DNA of 64,000 bases from Methanomicrobia archaeon (GCA_015660915.1 JACTTZ010000007.1:28604-92603), one strand, 5' to 3'. Shown: positions 45,422 to 55,582, numbered from the stretch's first letter. Notes: generated by a model from the letters alone, not told the origin. Made by a program: numbers and translations.

Positions 45422-46051
45422 TTAGCTTCTCAGATTTGAATGCCGCTCGGCCAATTCTTCCTCTTTTTTCTCCAAAGCCGCTATAAGACCTGCGATAACG
45501 CTGTCCAAGAACACCATAACGTTAATCTCAAAAAGCGTTCCAAGTGGCGTTAGAGAGATCGAAACACCGGTGACCTGGCGCTCCAAGAAGCTTGTTTCAT
45601 CGGCTTCTGTTCGGCCACGGATCGTAACAACGTTCGCGGCAAGTTTGCCCAGGGACGAGTCCGTGTTCGAGGTGACGACTACGATTCTGGCCCCGTGATG
45701 TTTGGCGATCCTCGCCGTCTCGTTGACCGGACCTGTTTCACCCGTCCCGGAAACGGCGATCACGAGATCGTTTCCTCTGACGGCCGGGGTGACGACCTCA
45801 CCGAAGACGTATACGTCGAAACCCAGGTGCATCAATCGCATGGCGAAGGAACGGGCGACCAACCCCGACCGACCTTCTCCGAGGAGGAATATGCGATGGC
45901 GTTCTGCGTGCGTTGTAAGGATTTCGGCTACAAACGCGTTTACCTCAGAACGGTTGAGCGTGGCTGCCTCTTTTCTCACTCTGCCGGCAATAGATTCCAT
46001 TGTTCGCTTAATGCGACTGTAAGGTTCGCCGGTGGCGGGGTCTGCTGTCAT
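45422..46051 (-). CDS. hxlB: 6-phospho-3-hexuloisomerase (SIS domain)
   Basis: The 209-residue protein is a single SIS domain with IFLLGEGRSGLVARSFAMRL (described to 20 residues), VVTPAVRGNDLVIAVSGTGE and a C-terminal ERQVTGVSISLTPLGTLFE region. It isomerises hexulose-6-phosphate and fructose-6-phosphate. In archaea it works with hexulose-6-phosphate synthase in the ribulose monophosphate pathway, used backwards to make pentoses or for formaldehyde fixation. The synthase is not in this window. The assignment rests on SIS motifs and close overall match to the archaeal isomerase group. Confidence 0.85.
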   Translation of the reverse strand: MTADPATGEPYSRIKRTMESIAGRVRKEAATLNRSEVNAFVAEILTTHAERHRIFLLGEGRSGLVARSFAMRLMHLGFDVYVFGEVVTPAVRGNDLVIAVSGTGETGPVNETARIAKHHGARIVVVTSNTDSSLGKLAANVVTIRGRTEADETSFLERQVTGVSISLTPLGTLFEINVMVFLDSVIAGLIAALEKKEEELAERHSNLRS

Positions 46052-46337
46052 TAAGTCTTCCTTATCGTATTAGTCCCTTCAAATCCGACAATAACGAAGT
46101 ATCTTTCGGTTAAGTCGGCGCAAAGCCCAGCGCCTCGCATCGAGTCGTGCTCTTTACGCGCCATTTTTAGCAACACTCTACAATGCCTGCCCCAGGGGTT
46201 GCGCGATTTAGCGTATCATCTTGCAAGGCCTGAAACAGCAAGACTTGGACATAAACGATAGCATATTATACAGGCAGCGCGAATCGAGCGTGCGACAGTG
46301 GTATTTGCTCAAATGAGACGCTGAGGAGAACCCGAAT

Positions 46338-47903
46338 ATGCCGAAAAAGAAAAAGCTCACCTACACCTCGCTTCTCGATAGCAGAGACATTCATAGAGGA
46401 TACGAACAGGCGCTGGAAACGGTACAAGGAGAATTCGGACAGCATCATCCCATGTTCATCGGCGGCCGGCGCGTCGCAGCTATCGAGGATTTTGAGACGC
46501 GATCACCCATCGATAACGACATCGTCATCGGCACGTTTCAAAAGGGCGGAGAGACAGAGGCACAATCAGCGGTCGTCGAGGCGAAGCAGTCGTTTATTTC
46601 GTGGAGTCAAATTGATTGGGCCGAACGCTTGCGGATCACTCGCGCCGTCGCGGACCGCTTGGAAAAAGAGGATGCCCTCTTAGCTGCGCTCATGACGTAT
46701 GAGGTGGGAAAAAACCGGTCCGAAGCGCTCGCTGAGGTATGTGAAGCGGTCGAGATGCTCAGGTACAATTGCGCTATTTACGAAGAGCAAAAGGGCTTCA
46801 CCCTTCCTATGTCGCAGGTCACCGGAGAGCGAAGCACCAGTACTATGCGACCGTATGGCGTGTGGGCGATAATCTCCCCGTTTAATTTCCCGCTCGTGCT
46901 CGCTGCGGGCATGATTTCAGCAGCACTCCTCACCGGGAATACCGTAGTCTTTAAGCCGACGAGCAAAGCACCGCTGACCGGTCTGAAGCTGTACGCAGCC
47001 TGGGTGCAAGCAGGAGTTCCTGGGGGCGCGCTGAATATGATTACGGGTCCAGGAAAGCCATTTGGAGCGGTCGCAGCGGCCCACCCAGATGTGGCCGGAA
47101 TCGCCTTTACGGGGTCACGGGATGCAGGAATGTGGCTGCAGCGCAACTTCTCGGTCCGCCAACCTTATCCCAAGCCATTTGTCGCAGAAATGGGCAGCAA
47201 GAATCCTGCTATCGTCACCGCTTCTGCCGACCTTGATAAGGCGGTCGAAGGAGTGCTCAAGGGAGCCTTCGGCTACAGCGGGCAGAAATGCAGCGCCACG
47301 TCGCGCGTGTATGTTGAGGCAGCAGTAGCGTCTGACTTCATCGAAAGGCTCCGCGTCAAGACCGAACAGGTTATTGTGGGCGACCCCCGAAAAAGCGACG
47401 TTTTTGTGGGGCCCCTCATCGACCAAGCGGCACTTACGAAGTTCGCAGATGCGGTCAAAGATGGTCTTGCAGACGGGGGGGCTGTCATAACAGGTGGCAA
47501 GGTGCTGCGCGACGGTGTGTGGAACCAGGGGTGCTACGTGCGCCCAACCATCATGACGGGACTACCGCGAGGACATCGCCTGTTCAATGAGGAGCTATTC
47601 GTGCCGTTTCTGCTCATCGATACCATCACATCACTTGAAGAGGGCTTGCGAGAGTCAAACGATACCGAATACGGTCTGACCGCAGGCATTTTTTCTGAAA
47701 ATGAGGGTGAGGTTGCGCGCTTCTTCGCTTCTGTGCAGTTCGGCGTGTGTTACGCGAATAGGCGTGGTGGTGCAACAACCGGTGCGTGGCCCGGCGTTCA
47801 GCCTTTCGGCGGGTGGAAGGCGAGCGGAGTAACAGGAAAAGGAGTTGGAGGGCCATACTATCTGCTCTCTTATGTCCGTGAGCAAACGCAAACGAGAGCG
47901 TGA
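46338..47903 (+). CDS. Aldehyde dehydrogenase family protein (pyrroline-5-carboxylate-dehydrogenase-like)
   Basis: The 521-residue NAD(P)-dependent aldehyde dehydrogenase has the cofactor region SPFNFPL, the general base glutamate in EMGSKNPAIV (about residue 285), and the catalytic cysteine in GYSGQKCSATSR (about residue 317). The C-terminal NRRGGATTGAWPGVQPFGGW is typical of the glutamate-semialdehyde (P5C) dehydrogenase subgroup. GAGGAG precedes the ATG by nine bases. No proline dehydrogenase is adjacent, so the natural substrate remains open. Confidence 0.9.
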   Translation: MPKKKKLTYTSLLDSRDIHRGYEQALETVQGEFGQHHPMFIGGRRVAAIEDFETRSPIDNDIVIGTFQKGGETEAQSAVVEAKQSFISWSQIDWAERLRITRAVADRLEKEDALLAALMTYEVGKNRSEALAEVCEAVEMLRYNCAIYEEQKGFTLPMSQVTGERSTSTMRPYGVWAIISPFNFPLVLAAGMISAALLTGNTVVFKPTSKAPLTGLKLYAAWVQAGVPGGALNMITGPGKPFGAVAAAHPDVAGIAFTGSRDAGMWLQRNFSVRQPYPKPFVAEMGSKNPAIVTASADLDKAVEGVLKGAFGYSGQKCSATSRVYVEAAVASDFIERLRVKTEQVIVGDPRKSDVFVGPLIDQAALTKFADAVKDGLADGGAVITGGKVLRDGVWNQGCYVRPTIMTGLPRGHRLFNEELFVPFLLIDTITSLEEGLRESNDTEYGLTAGIFSENEGEVARFFASVQFGVCYANRRGGATTGAWPGVQPFGGWKASGVTGKGVGGPYYLLSYVREQTQTRA

Positions 47904-48044
47904 TTGTCGTGGCACGTCGCGCTGAGATAAGATGAATGATTCGCCCGGCGTGGCCGACGCGGTGATTACATCCGCCGAAACAAAGAGGTATGATCGCGCT
48001 AAGCTGAAAAAAACTGCAATTGTGCAAGGCTGCGGGGAAGGTAC

Positions 48045-48428
48045 ATGAGGAAACAGGCGAAAATCAGGGCACCAACATATGCGGTGCAATGGAATTATCT
48101 CGCCAACGAGGGGCGCAAGGCAGACCGGTACGGACCGTATATGCTGCAAGCGGGTATTTTAAGGTCGTTTGTTGATCCGCGAGGTCTGGCGCACAGAGAC
48201 ATAGTCCAGCTCGGCGTCGTAAGCCTCGAACGGATTAATGAGGTGTCACACCGACACGCGTTTTGGGTCATCACCGAAGCGGCGCTCGAGTCGCTTGAGC
48301 TGGAAACAGAAACGCGCGAACGCATCAGTGCCGAGTTGTCAAAGGTCGTGCCTTTGCCAAGCGAGGGCGAGATTATAAGTCATAAAAACAAGCTCAGCGC
48401 GCTCTCCCGGCCGTTGCGAAAGCGATAG
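48045..48428 (+). CDS. Hypothetical 127-residue basic protein
   Basis: The soluble protein begins MRKQAKIRAPTYAVQWNYLA and ends in SRPLRKR. GGGGAAGG precedes the ATG at a good distance. The next gene starts five bases after its stop, so the two are co-transcribed. Domain unknown to me. Confidence 0.55.
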   Translation: MRKQAKIRAPTYAVQWNYLANEGRKADRYGPYMLQAGILRSFVDPRGLAHRDIVQLGVVSLERINEVSHRHAFWVITEAALESLELETETRERISAELSKVVPLPSEGEIISHKNKLSALSRPLRKR

Positions 48429-48433
48429 AGAGT

Positions 48434-49012
48434 ATGCTCTCAGACTGTATGTTTGAGTTGATCCATAGAGTGAAGAACAAGAAGGTGTATGAGACGACGC
48501 TGCGGCTTCACGATATCAACCATCTCTTTGATGACCCGAATATTTCACCGTTTTCTGACTACTACCAACCATACAGTTTCAAAACAGGTATGGATTACGT
48601 CGTCGATGAGTTGTACAGCCATCCATCAGCAGAGGAGATTAAACTTACAGTGTTGCTTCCTGCAGACCAGATAACGCCGGATCTGGAGGCGAGGACGCTG
48701 AAAGCTGTTCGTAAATACTCTGAAGCCTGGGCACAGAATGCGCGACAGGGACAGGACATCGCACGATACAAAGGCCTGCGGACGCTGCGAGTGGGTATTC
48801 TCGCTTTTGTTGTGTTGAATGGGCTCGCGCTCTGGTTCGGATCATATGCGGGTCTTGGGATCAGGCTGCTGAGCGAGGGCCTAATTATTGGCGCATGGGT
48901 GCTCTTGTGGTGGCCGCTCGATGCTTTAGCCTTCGGCGTATGGGAGAACCGGCTGGAAGAGAGCGCATATAAAGCGTTAAAAAACGTGCAGCTCACGATC
49001 AGTGCAGAGTGA
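48434..49012 (+). CDS. Hypothetical protein with two C-terminal membrane helices
   Basis: The 192-residue product has a soluble N-terminal half (about residues 1-115), two hydrophobic helices (about 118-160, LRVGILAFVVLNGLALWFGS and LISEG-flanked second span), and a short charged tail. It is coupled to the preceding gene. It ends 25 bases before att copy B, so the pair could be the last cargo or the first host genes beyond the array. Family not recognised. Confidence 0.55.
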   Translation: MLSDCMFELIHRVKNKKVYETTLRLHDINHLFDDPNISPFSDYYQPYSFKTGMDYVVDELYSHPSAEEIKLTVLLPADQITPDLEARTLKAVRKYSEAWAQNARQGQDIARYKGLRTLRVGILAFVVLNGLALWFGSYAGLGIRLLSEGLIIGAWVLLWWPLDALAFGVWENRLEESAYKALKNVQLTISAE

Positions 49013-49037
49013 TACCGAGTCTTGATTGGCCCCTTAA

Positions 49038-49084
49038 TTGGCTCGACCGGATTCGGACCGGGGACCTCCGCCATGTCAAGACTG
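49038..49084 (-). repeat. tRNA-Val(GAC) 3' half, att copy B
   Basis: On the minus strand the copy reads loop TTGACAT, GGCGG, AGGTC, T arm CCCGG-TCCGAAT-CCGGT, then CGAGCC. The 5' anticodon strand (CAGTC) does not pair with GGCGG, because the upstream half comes from the integrase ORF and not from a tRNA. It is in the same orientation as copies C, D and E. Confidence 0.8.
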
Positions 49085-49366
49085 GAGATTTTGGGATTTT
49101 TGAGGCTTTTTCTTTGGGCGAAATGACCACGAGAAAGGCTAACGCTCCTTCGTGAATTGTTGATAGATTCTAGTAGGCAGCCCGCCAAGCACAGAGAACG
49201 TATGGGGCAGCCGAATCGTGGGGTAGCTGTAGCCTGCTTTTGCGTGGTGTAGTGAGATTCTACTTTGGTGAATTTCCAGCAGCTCGTTTTTGAGCGGCGC
49301 TACATTAGCAAAAAAGTCCGAGCAGTATTTTGCAGCTAGCTTAGTAGTGAATGAGGTTAGCGCCAT
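49085..49366 (-). pseudogene. int(N)-att ORF, copy B, frameshifted
   Basis: The first frame encodes [44 protein letters not shown] and then QFTKER and a stop. In the shifted frame the homology resumes with [19 protein letters not shown] and runs into the tRNA 3' half. A one-base deletion near 49155 therefore broke this copy. Everything else matches copies A, C, D and E. Confidence 0.75.
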
Positions 49367-50247
49367 CGGCTTAATGGTTGTGATTAGCCGCGCGCAGCTA
49401 AGACAAACAGCTCAAATGCATCATTTTGAGGCTTCATTTGCTGAGTGATCTGAAAAAGCTATTTCCTCTGCGCTAGCATTATTTGAGAGCGGAGGTATTG
49501 GTGACTGGGAACCTCGCAAAGCTTCGCGAAGTGGGCGAGCGCTTGAAATCTGGCTGCCCTCTGCCTTTGCTGTGGATTCAGCTCAATGCTGGAGCTTGTC
49601 GGAGTGAAGCTGAACGTGACCGATAGTCGAGGAGGATCAAGACGTCGTCGGGGAGCATCCATGGCTGCTCATCACGCACCACCGGAAGGGTGTATTACCA
49701 AGTTTTTTCGTAATCGCAGGAACTCTTGCGGAGAATGGCGAGTGCTGAGCGGATGCATTCAAGGACAAGCGAGAATGCGTGCGATGAAAACAGCTTTTAT
49801 TCGTCGCATTCCTAAAATGCCTATTTAGAGGTCAGGAGCAGGCGACCATCACATCGCAAAATCCGTTGCTCGGGAGCAGGCAACTCGTCCCGTGAGGTGC
49901 ACTCCAACAGTCCACATGAAGCACAACTACAAACCAAATGACGCTTGACCGATATAAGTCATAAAACTGCTGAGATCAATGCGACAATCGCTTCGCGCTC
50001 TTTGTTTTATTTTTTTGTAAAATCATGCAAGATGACTCATCATCCCTGCGAGCGAGCCAGCTTACGCCCGTGCCTGCCGTGCAGTTCCCACAGTGCAAAC
50101 GGCTGCGCCTCTCTCACATTAAATAGCTGATTGAATAAACTGGCTCGTAACCTCACAACGCGCCAGGTAAGCGGTCTATAGGCCCGATAACGAAAACGAA
50201 ACGATCATACATCATTTGCGACATCATAAATAAAGCGCCGCCTTTCG
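49367..50247. other. About 880 bases without a supportable gene
   Basis: This stretch upstream of int(N) copy B contains only short frames without ribosome binding sites. A near-direct repeat GGAGCAGGCGAC/GGAGCAGGCAAC occurs at about 49835 and 49875. I see no tRNA or transposase scrap. Confidence 0.35.
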
Positions 50248-51837
50248 TTATTCTTTTTCGAATTCATCGTATATTTCTTTACGCTGAGCGTCTAGTTCTT
50301 CGATTTTCTTTAGTGCCGTTCTCGCAAAGCCCGCTGGGTCACCACGCTTCTGCTCAGACAATGCTTCAAATTCTCGATATATCTCATTTCGCTCTTCTTC
50401 CGTGGTGTCTTTGTGTTCAACCTCCCGCAAGTCTTGGACAACCGCCTGTTTAACCATCTGTGCCTTATGTGTTTGACCTTGGTTGAGCAACTTCTTTCGT
50501 TCCTCAAATTTGCTGTACATGTTTTCAAACTTGTCGTAGATCTCCTGACGGTGGTCGTGGAACTCGGTCGGCAACATGATATCACTGCGGACCTGCGCGG
50601 CGGTTTCGCCTGCCAGCTCCATCCGTTCAGGGAACAGCTTGCCATCGGGGAGGCGGGTGTAAAGGACGGGCACACCCCACTCGAGATTCGTACAGCTTTT
50701 GTCACCTTCGCCGACGCGCGCCATAGCGCGCCGACCACCTGACATTGCTTCGTCCAGCGATAGGCCGCTAGCCAGCGCACGGTAAAATTGCTCGCTGAAC
50801 GCCCTAGCGCTGTCATCGAAAACCTCGTACTGCATGCCGACGATCGCCGGGATCTCCTTGGCCGCAAGAGCGCTGGCCAAGCCGTCCCAAGGAGAACGTT
50901 TCTGAAGGAACGCATCCTCCTCCTTGATTCGCTGGGCCGTGTTGCACGCGCCGAGGACAACCAGTCGAACCCCTGCCTGCTGCAGGTACTGTGCTAGGAG
51001 GCTCGCAGGCAGCTTGACCTCGTCTTTGGTGTTCTTGTCAGCTACTAGCAGCAACGCGGCTTCGCTGCCGAGGCCGCCAGAGGAGACCGCGGGCTGAGGG
51101 CTGGCGTGCCCCGCGAAGTGGAAAATGTGCGTTCCCTTAGGCAGTTTGTTCTCTAGGTCAAGGGGAGTCGCGTCCTTGATCTTCGGCTTAAGGACGAACC
51201 GTAGCCCATCCTCGTTCACCTTTCTCACGGCTTCGGTGATCATATTAAGGTCCTGGCGCAGTTCGAGCTTGCGCTCTCCCTTCGGCAAGGCACACGCAAA
51301 TGCGACGCGGATGTCTGTCAGGTCCTCCGCCGTCTTCGTGCGTGAGGGGTGGGGATATGGCAAAGGCTCGTGACGCACGAGCGACACGCGCCCGTCGAGC
51401 ACGAGAAACCCGCTCATTGACGTCGATTCCGCCCCACCGAGGAAGTCCCAATACGTGTATTCCCACGGCCACAGCTTTAGCTCGTCGTCGGCGATGATTA
51501 AGCGCAGCCGCACGCCGCGCCCAGGCCCTGCCGTGTTGTACGCCTGCTGAAAGAGGCCCCGGATATCCCGATGGACGTCCCGAGCCGGCAGCAGGCAGTT
51601 TGCCAGCTTCTTGCCGAGCGCGATCAGTTGTTTTAACGTCACCTTCTTAGCTGCCAGCAACTCGAGGTCTTCGGTTGACGGCCTCTCGTCGACGGGAACC
51701 GTGACCGGAGAAACCGTCTCGCCCACCTCCGCGGTGGGCAATAAGGCCACTTGGCACGCGCTATCTTCGCCAGGGGGGCACGTCAAGTAGAGTTTGAAGT
51801 CAATGAACGTTCGTTGATTGGTTGTCACCCTCTTCAC
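50248..51837 (-). CDS. CHAT-domain (caspase-like) protease with coiled-coil tail
   Basis: The 529-residue protein has a caspase-HetF-associated (CHAT) cysteine peptidase domain. The catalytic histidine lies in IFHFAGHAS (about residue 243) and the cysteine in LVVLGACNTA (about 297), followed by the usual region NLEWGVPVLYTRLPDG. The C-terminal ~110 residues are charged, helical, and repeat an IYDKFE/IYREFE/IYDEFE pattern. CHAT proteases act in bacterial and archaeal conflict systems by cleaving a partner protein. The gene upstream in the same direction encodes a helical protein with a membrane segment, a natural candidate partner. The start ATG is well upstream of recognisable homology and is provisional. 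Confidence 0.85.
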   Translation of the reverse strand: MKRVTTNQRTFIDFKLYLTCPPGEDSACQVALLPTAEVGETVSPVTVPVDERPSTEDLELLAAKKVTLKQLIALGKKLANCLLPARDVHRDIRGLFQQAYNTAGPGRGVRLRLIIADDELKLWPWEYTYWDFLGGAESTSMSGFLVLDGRVSLVRHEPLPYPHPSRTKTAEDLTDIRVAFACALPKGERKLELRQDLNMITEAVRKVNEDGLRFVLKPKIKDATPLDLENKLPKGTHIFHFAGHASPQPAVSSGGLGSEAALLLVADKNTKDEVKLPASLLAQYLQQAGVRLVVLGACNTAQRIKEEDAFLQKRSPWDGLASALAAKEIPAIVGMQYEVFDDSARAFSEQFYRALASGLSLDEAMSGGRRAMARVGEGDKSCTNLEWGVPVLYTRLPDGKLFPERMELAGETAAQVRSDIMLPTEFHDHRQEIYDKFENMYSKFEERKKLLNQGQTHKAQMVKQAVVQDLREVEHKDTTEEERNEIYREFEALSEQKRGDPAGFARTALKKIEELDAQRKEIYDEFEKE

Positions 51838-51966
51838 TCCGATGACGCATGATCGAGGCTTTCTCGTTTCGTTTGACGCCGCAGGCCTGCCGGCGACTAA
51901 TGACGTCTCTGAGTCCTTGTTGTGCGTAGCACATTTCGGTTAGATAGTGTGCGTTCCTTTCCAGTG

Positions 51967-53169
51967 TTATACGCTGAACAGATTCTCCTCGATCACCTCG
52001 GCCACACCTTTTGTGAGATTTAGAGGCTTGGGCTGGTTATACCCTATGTAGTCATATCCTGCGTACACCAGCACTGCCAACAACGCGACCTGGATGGCGA
52101 TAACCGCGAGCAGCACTTGCGGGAACACCTTTGCGACCAGCGCCAACAGAGGCGCGACGGACCCAACAGTGTTGATGTGCCCCGTCAAGACCGTGAATTT
52201 GTCGGAGAGTGCTGTGACGTCCGTCGACGTCGCGTTGATTTGGTCAATTTCAGCCTTAGTCTTGTCTAACCAGCTCGGGAGCATAGTTTTCAATGCCTTC
52301 ACCTGGTACAGCTCGTTGACTAGCGGTCTGAAGAGCTCAATCTTGTCTTCTTTCTGTATCGTGTCTAACCACGCTTTAACTTGAGCGCGGGCTTCCTCTT
52401 CGGCGTCCTTGCCGAGCAGCGCCAGGATCTTGTCCCAGGCGTTGAGTAACGTCTTCGCGGCCGTTGTGATAGCCCGTCGAACAAGCCGGCCAGTTCCTTC
52501 CTGCAATCGGTCGAACAGATTGGCGACACCCGTGCCCGTCAATCCGGCGGCCGTGGCGATGTCGGCCCACTTAGCCCTGATCAGGCTTTTAGCGAGTTCA
52601 CCGCCGGTCTCAATTACCCGCCCGGAGATGGCGGCTACGGCCGTTTCGGCTGCCTGCTTAAGGGCTTGTTTGGCCTCATCCCGGGTAGTCGCCTCAGGTC
52701 CAGCGCGTCGCCTCCGCTCGGCAGTGATGAGACCGGCGGAGGGGGGCACCGTCATCGCCTTCTCCATCTCGTCGATTGCGCCGCGCAACCGAGCACCTCG
52801 TACGGCCCGCGTCATTTCACGGGACATTCGCGTGTCCGCTGCGGCTGGGCTGGTCGCTTCACTTGCGGCGATGTTCACCAGCTCGACTGACACCTGCAGT
52901 TCTGCGGCTGCCTGCGCCAGCAGTTGCCCACTGATGCCTTCGTGCACGGCCATGTCCGGGACCTTCAGGCAGTCCATGGCCAGCGGCACCATGCTCGATG
53001 ACACGTCGGCGATTTCATCGGCGCGTGTGATCAACGCGTCGACGGGGACGTCACCCGCACCTCGTGTGACCTGTTCTGACGTTTCAGAGGGCGCATCTCG
53101 CAAAGCACGGAACAGGCTGAGGTAGTCACGGGCCGCGTCGTCGTAGGTGTCGTAGATTTTGGTCGCCAC
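51967..53169 (-). CDS. Helical protein with C-terminal membrane segment, likely CHAT partner
   Basis: The 400-residue protein is almost wholly alpha-helical and alanine-rich. It has an arginine-rich stretch (ERRRRAGPEATTRDEAKQAL), a coiled-coil-like region, and one strongly hydrophobic region near residues 340-375 (LLAVIAIQVALLAVLVYAGY), followed by a short polar tail. It precedes the CHAT gene by 129 bases on the same strand. The pairing of a CHAT protease with a membrane-inserting helical protein suggests an abortive-infection type effector released or activated by cleavage. No homologue is recognised, so this is inference from context. Confidence 0.6.
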   Translation of the reverse strand: MATKIYDTYDDAARDYLSLFRALRDAPSETSEQVTRGAGDVPVDALITRADEIADVSSSMVPLAMDCLKVPDMAVHEGISGQLLAQAAAELQVSVELVNIAASEATSPAAADTRMSREMTRAVRGARLRGAIDEMEKAMTVPPSAGLITAERRRRAGPEATTRDEAKQALKQAAETAVAAISGRVIETGGELAKSLIRAKWADIATAAGLTGTGVANLFDRLQEGTGRLVRRAITTAAKTLLNAWDKILALLGKDAEEEARAQVKAWLDTIQKEDKIELFRPLVNELYQVKALKTMLPSWLDKTKAEIDQINATSTDVTALSDKFTVLTGHINTVGSVAPLLALVAKVFPQVLLAVIAIQVALLAVLVYAGYDYIGYNQPKPLNLTKGVAEVIEENLFSV

Positions 53170-53453
53170 GATGCACTCCTTTTTGGCGTAAATTACAATA
53201 AAGAGCGCCTGAAAGCTATAAAGATTGTGTTGTGGTGACGCACTGGGAAGCTCAACAGCACTCGCCGTTTCGACTGAACGCCACCCAGGAGTAAATAGCG
53301 GACAAATTGAGATAGAGCGTCGATCGGATGCCTACGTCGAAGGCGCCCGGTCGGCGTCGGCGTGTAGAGCGAAAAACGCGCCCAGCAAAAAGCGCAATAT
53401 CGCATGGAAAGCGTTTCAGACGTTAATTTTATGACGGTTACACAGCATATAAT

Positions 53454-53942
53454 ATGCTAGGTATGGTAACTTCTAAAGCTGTGACGTGGATCCCTGGAAC
53501 CGCTGTCATGGTTGAGTTCCCTAAGCTTTTTCTTCAGAACAATGAGGAGATCTGCCGTAGTGCGAAAGGATATGGCACGTTTTTTTGGGCTCAAGAAAAC
53601 ACAAGCAACTGGTTCCACTTCCCATTTCAGACGTCCGCAGTGGACGGATCGGGACCAAAACTGACCAAGGTCATCGTCTTATACGAAACGTATGGGTGGA
53701 CGCAACTGACTGATGTTCACGTTTGGGACGGACAGCAGCCGGTGAAGAAGTTCGAAAACCTGGGCGCGTCGGGAAAACACTGGGACGACATAAATCTGTC
53801 GAATTCGTGGCCCATTGATCCCCCCAAAACGCTTCAACGCGGCCTTGGCGTCTCTGTAAAAGTGTCATTCGGCCCAAAGGTGATTAACGAGCGAGGGCCA
53901 GGGATCATCGTAATTGGCGCAGGAGCAGAATTTGAGGCGTGA
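53454..53942 (+). CDS. Hypothetical 162-residue beta-rich protein (DUF6623-like)
   Basis: The intact ORF encodes a beta-rich soluble protein with a core FFWAQENTSNWFHFPFQTSA, VIVLYETYGWTQLTDVHVWD, and a closing GVSVKVSFGPKVINERG. This resembles, from memory, small DUF6623-type proteins; function unknown. It is transcribed away from the CHAT-partner gene across a 284-base divergent spacer, so it may belong to the same cassette. The start may be the fourth codon (ATG 53463). Confidence 0.55.
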   Translation: MLGMVTSKAVTWIPGTAVMVEFPKLFLQNNEEICRSAKGYGTFFWAQENTSNWFHFPFQTSAVDGSGPKLTKVIVLYETYGWTQLTDVHVWDGQQPVKKFENLGASGKHWDDINLSNSWPIDPPKTLQRGLGVSVKVSFGPKVINERGPGIIVIGAGAEFEA

Positions 53943-54355
53943 GCGATTGAGTATTCCGCAATGGCTAATCCACTACTGTGCTCGATACTTGAAAGTCTCT
54001 AAAAAAGGAATTTCGGTCCTAAAGGATTAGCTTTCGAGTCTCCACTCCCATCATCGCGTTCGTCTGCGGTTGCATTTCCAAAAACAACGGATACTGCGAC
54101 ATGATCTTCCCGACCGCGTTTAGTTTCAGCCATTTAGTGGTGAAAACGTGGGAAAAAACTGGGGTTGCCTTACCGCTAGCATCGATTTAAGTACTGGCTG
54201 CAGCACCGCGTAAGGAAAAGAACCCGCCAGAAACGAGAGGCACCTTTGAGCGGCTTTAAAAAGGTGATGAGAAAAATGAAGAGGATGAATAAGAAAGTTA
54301 GGTGAACGCACTGAATAGAGGTTATGCAAATGAAGCAAATATTGCAGCAGAAATG
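53943..54355. other. Spacer without a gene
   Basis: About 410 bases between converging genes with only short frames. No repeat or RNA recognised. Confidence 0.35.
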
Positions 54356-55351
54356 CTAAGTCGAGTCAACTTCGTCGCCCACCTTCACTTCGGTAACTAA
54401 CTCTTCACTAGTAATCCGCAACGCCTCAATTTTTCCTCGTTTTGTTACAGGCTCGTCATATTGAAATATGTCGACTAGAATGACAAATATCATCTTATTG
54501 CCATATATCCAGTATGGAATCGACTGAAACTGATGGCCAAGGTCAAAATTAATGCCCTGTTTGCAAGCCTTGAATATGACCAGGTAACCAGTTGTTGCGT
54601 TAAAATGATTAAGATATGTTAGGAGCTGACTGAAACCTTCGATAATCCTAGCTCTTTCTTTACGCGATCTCAGCACCTTAGCCTCGGCAAATACACGGTT
54701 TTCGCCTTTTTGATCGAGGATTAAATCTATCCTGCCCTTCACTGAATACGGCTCAATAGTCAGATCAACGCCTTGATCGTGTAAGTAATCATAGAGGTCA
54801 GACTTTAGATGGTCTTCTGCTTTTCTAGTGTCTTTTTCCAACCTTCTAAACAGGCGTTCGCTTTCAAACCACTCGGATTTCTGCTTATATCTTATCAGAA
54901 TCGCCACAAGGACTTGCACATCATCTAAACGTTCATCTAGATACTCGCAAAGAGGGATTACGAAGAGGGACTTAAAAACCTCTTGAGGCAACAAAGCCCT
55001 GCCTCTAGAGTAAATCTCTCCGATGGCTGCTTCAGTCGTCCTTTTGTCTCCCTCAACGCAACCTTTGATTATAAAATAGCTGAAAGCTGTATGCTGAATT
55101 TCGACGGGGAAATGGGTGCCAGCCGCATCTCTCAGATTGTTGATGATCCATTGTGCTGCTTCTTCGCATTTTGGGTACTTCACAGCCAATGGTTCCAGAA
55201 GAGAAGTCAGAATCGTCTGGTTCGAAATAAAGTCCCAGAGCCGGCACAATTCAAAATGAAAGGTCCCAGAATGCGCGAACGCCTCTGGCGACAGTCGTTC
55301 TACGCGCCGTTTCAACCTTAGACGCAAGCTCTCAATTGGCTGTGAATTCAT
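54356..55351 (-). CDS. PD-(D/E)XK-type nuclease-like protein
   Basis: The 331-residue protein has a helical N-terminal part and a C-terminal nuclease-like core: HLKSDLYDYLHDQGVDLTIE, KGRIDLILDQ, then VFAEAKVLRS. This gives the E...D...ExK pattern of PD-(D/E)XK restriction-like enzymes. I start at ATG 55351, which has GAGGGG six bases upstream; the open frame runs 31 codons further. It lies in the segment between att copies B and C together with the CHAT pair, which supports a defence role. Target is unknown. Confidence 0.7.
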   Translation of the reverse strand: MNSQPIESLRLRLKRRVERLSPEAFAHSGTFHFELCRLWDFISNQTILTSLLEPLAVKYPKCEEAAQWIINNLRDAAGTHFPVEIQHTAFSYFIIKGCVEGDKRTTEAAIGEIYSRGRALLPQEVFKSLFVIPLCEYLDERLDDVQVLVAILIRYKQKSEWFESERLFRRLEKDTRKAEDHLKSDLYDYLHDQGVDLTIEPYSVKGRIDLILDQKGENRVFAEAKVLRSRKERARIIEGFSQLLTYLNHFNATTGYLVIFKACKQGINFDLGHQFQSIPYWIYGNKMIFVILVDIFQYDEPVTKRGKIEALRITSEELVTEVKVGDEVDST

Positions 55352-55582
55352 TTTGTCCCCTCTCTTAGGCAACTGTGATGCTTTAGGTCTCCGGTATTCC
55401 AGTGCGGTTCCGCCGCAATATTGACCTGGCGGCTTGTGGCACATTGAACGGAAACTAAGACAGAGATCTAATGTCCTCTTTATGATTTGTTCTCATCAAG
55501 CTGCGCTAGTTCCATCCGTTCGTGGTGCGAAAGAGACATTTCGTATTAATCATCGTAATCAACGAGCCTGCAGGTTTTGCAT

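Noticed and set aside
49586..49828. 80-codon ORF in the gene-free stretch near copy B
   Set aside because: Arg/Ser-rich low-complexity product without ribosome binding site; no protein-like hydrophobic pattern.
52409..53125. 238-codon plus-strand frame opposite the CHAT-partner gene
   Set aside because: Ser/Ala/Arg-rich antisense shadow of an alanine-rich gene; the minus-strand product has a coherent helical and membrane pattern.
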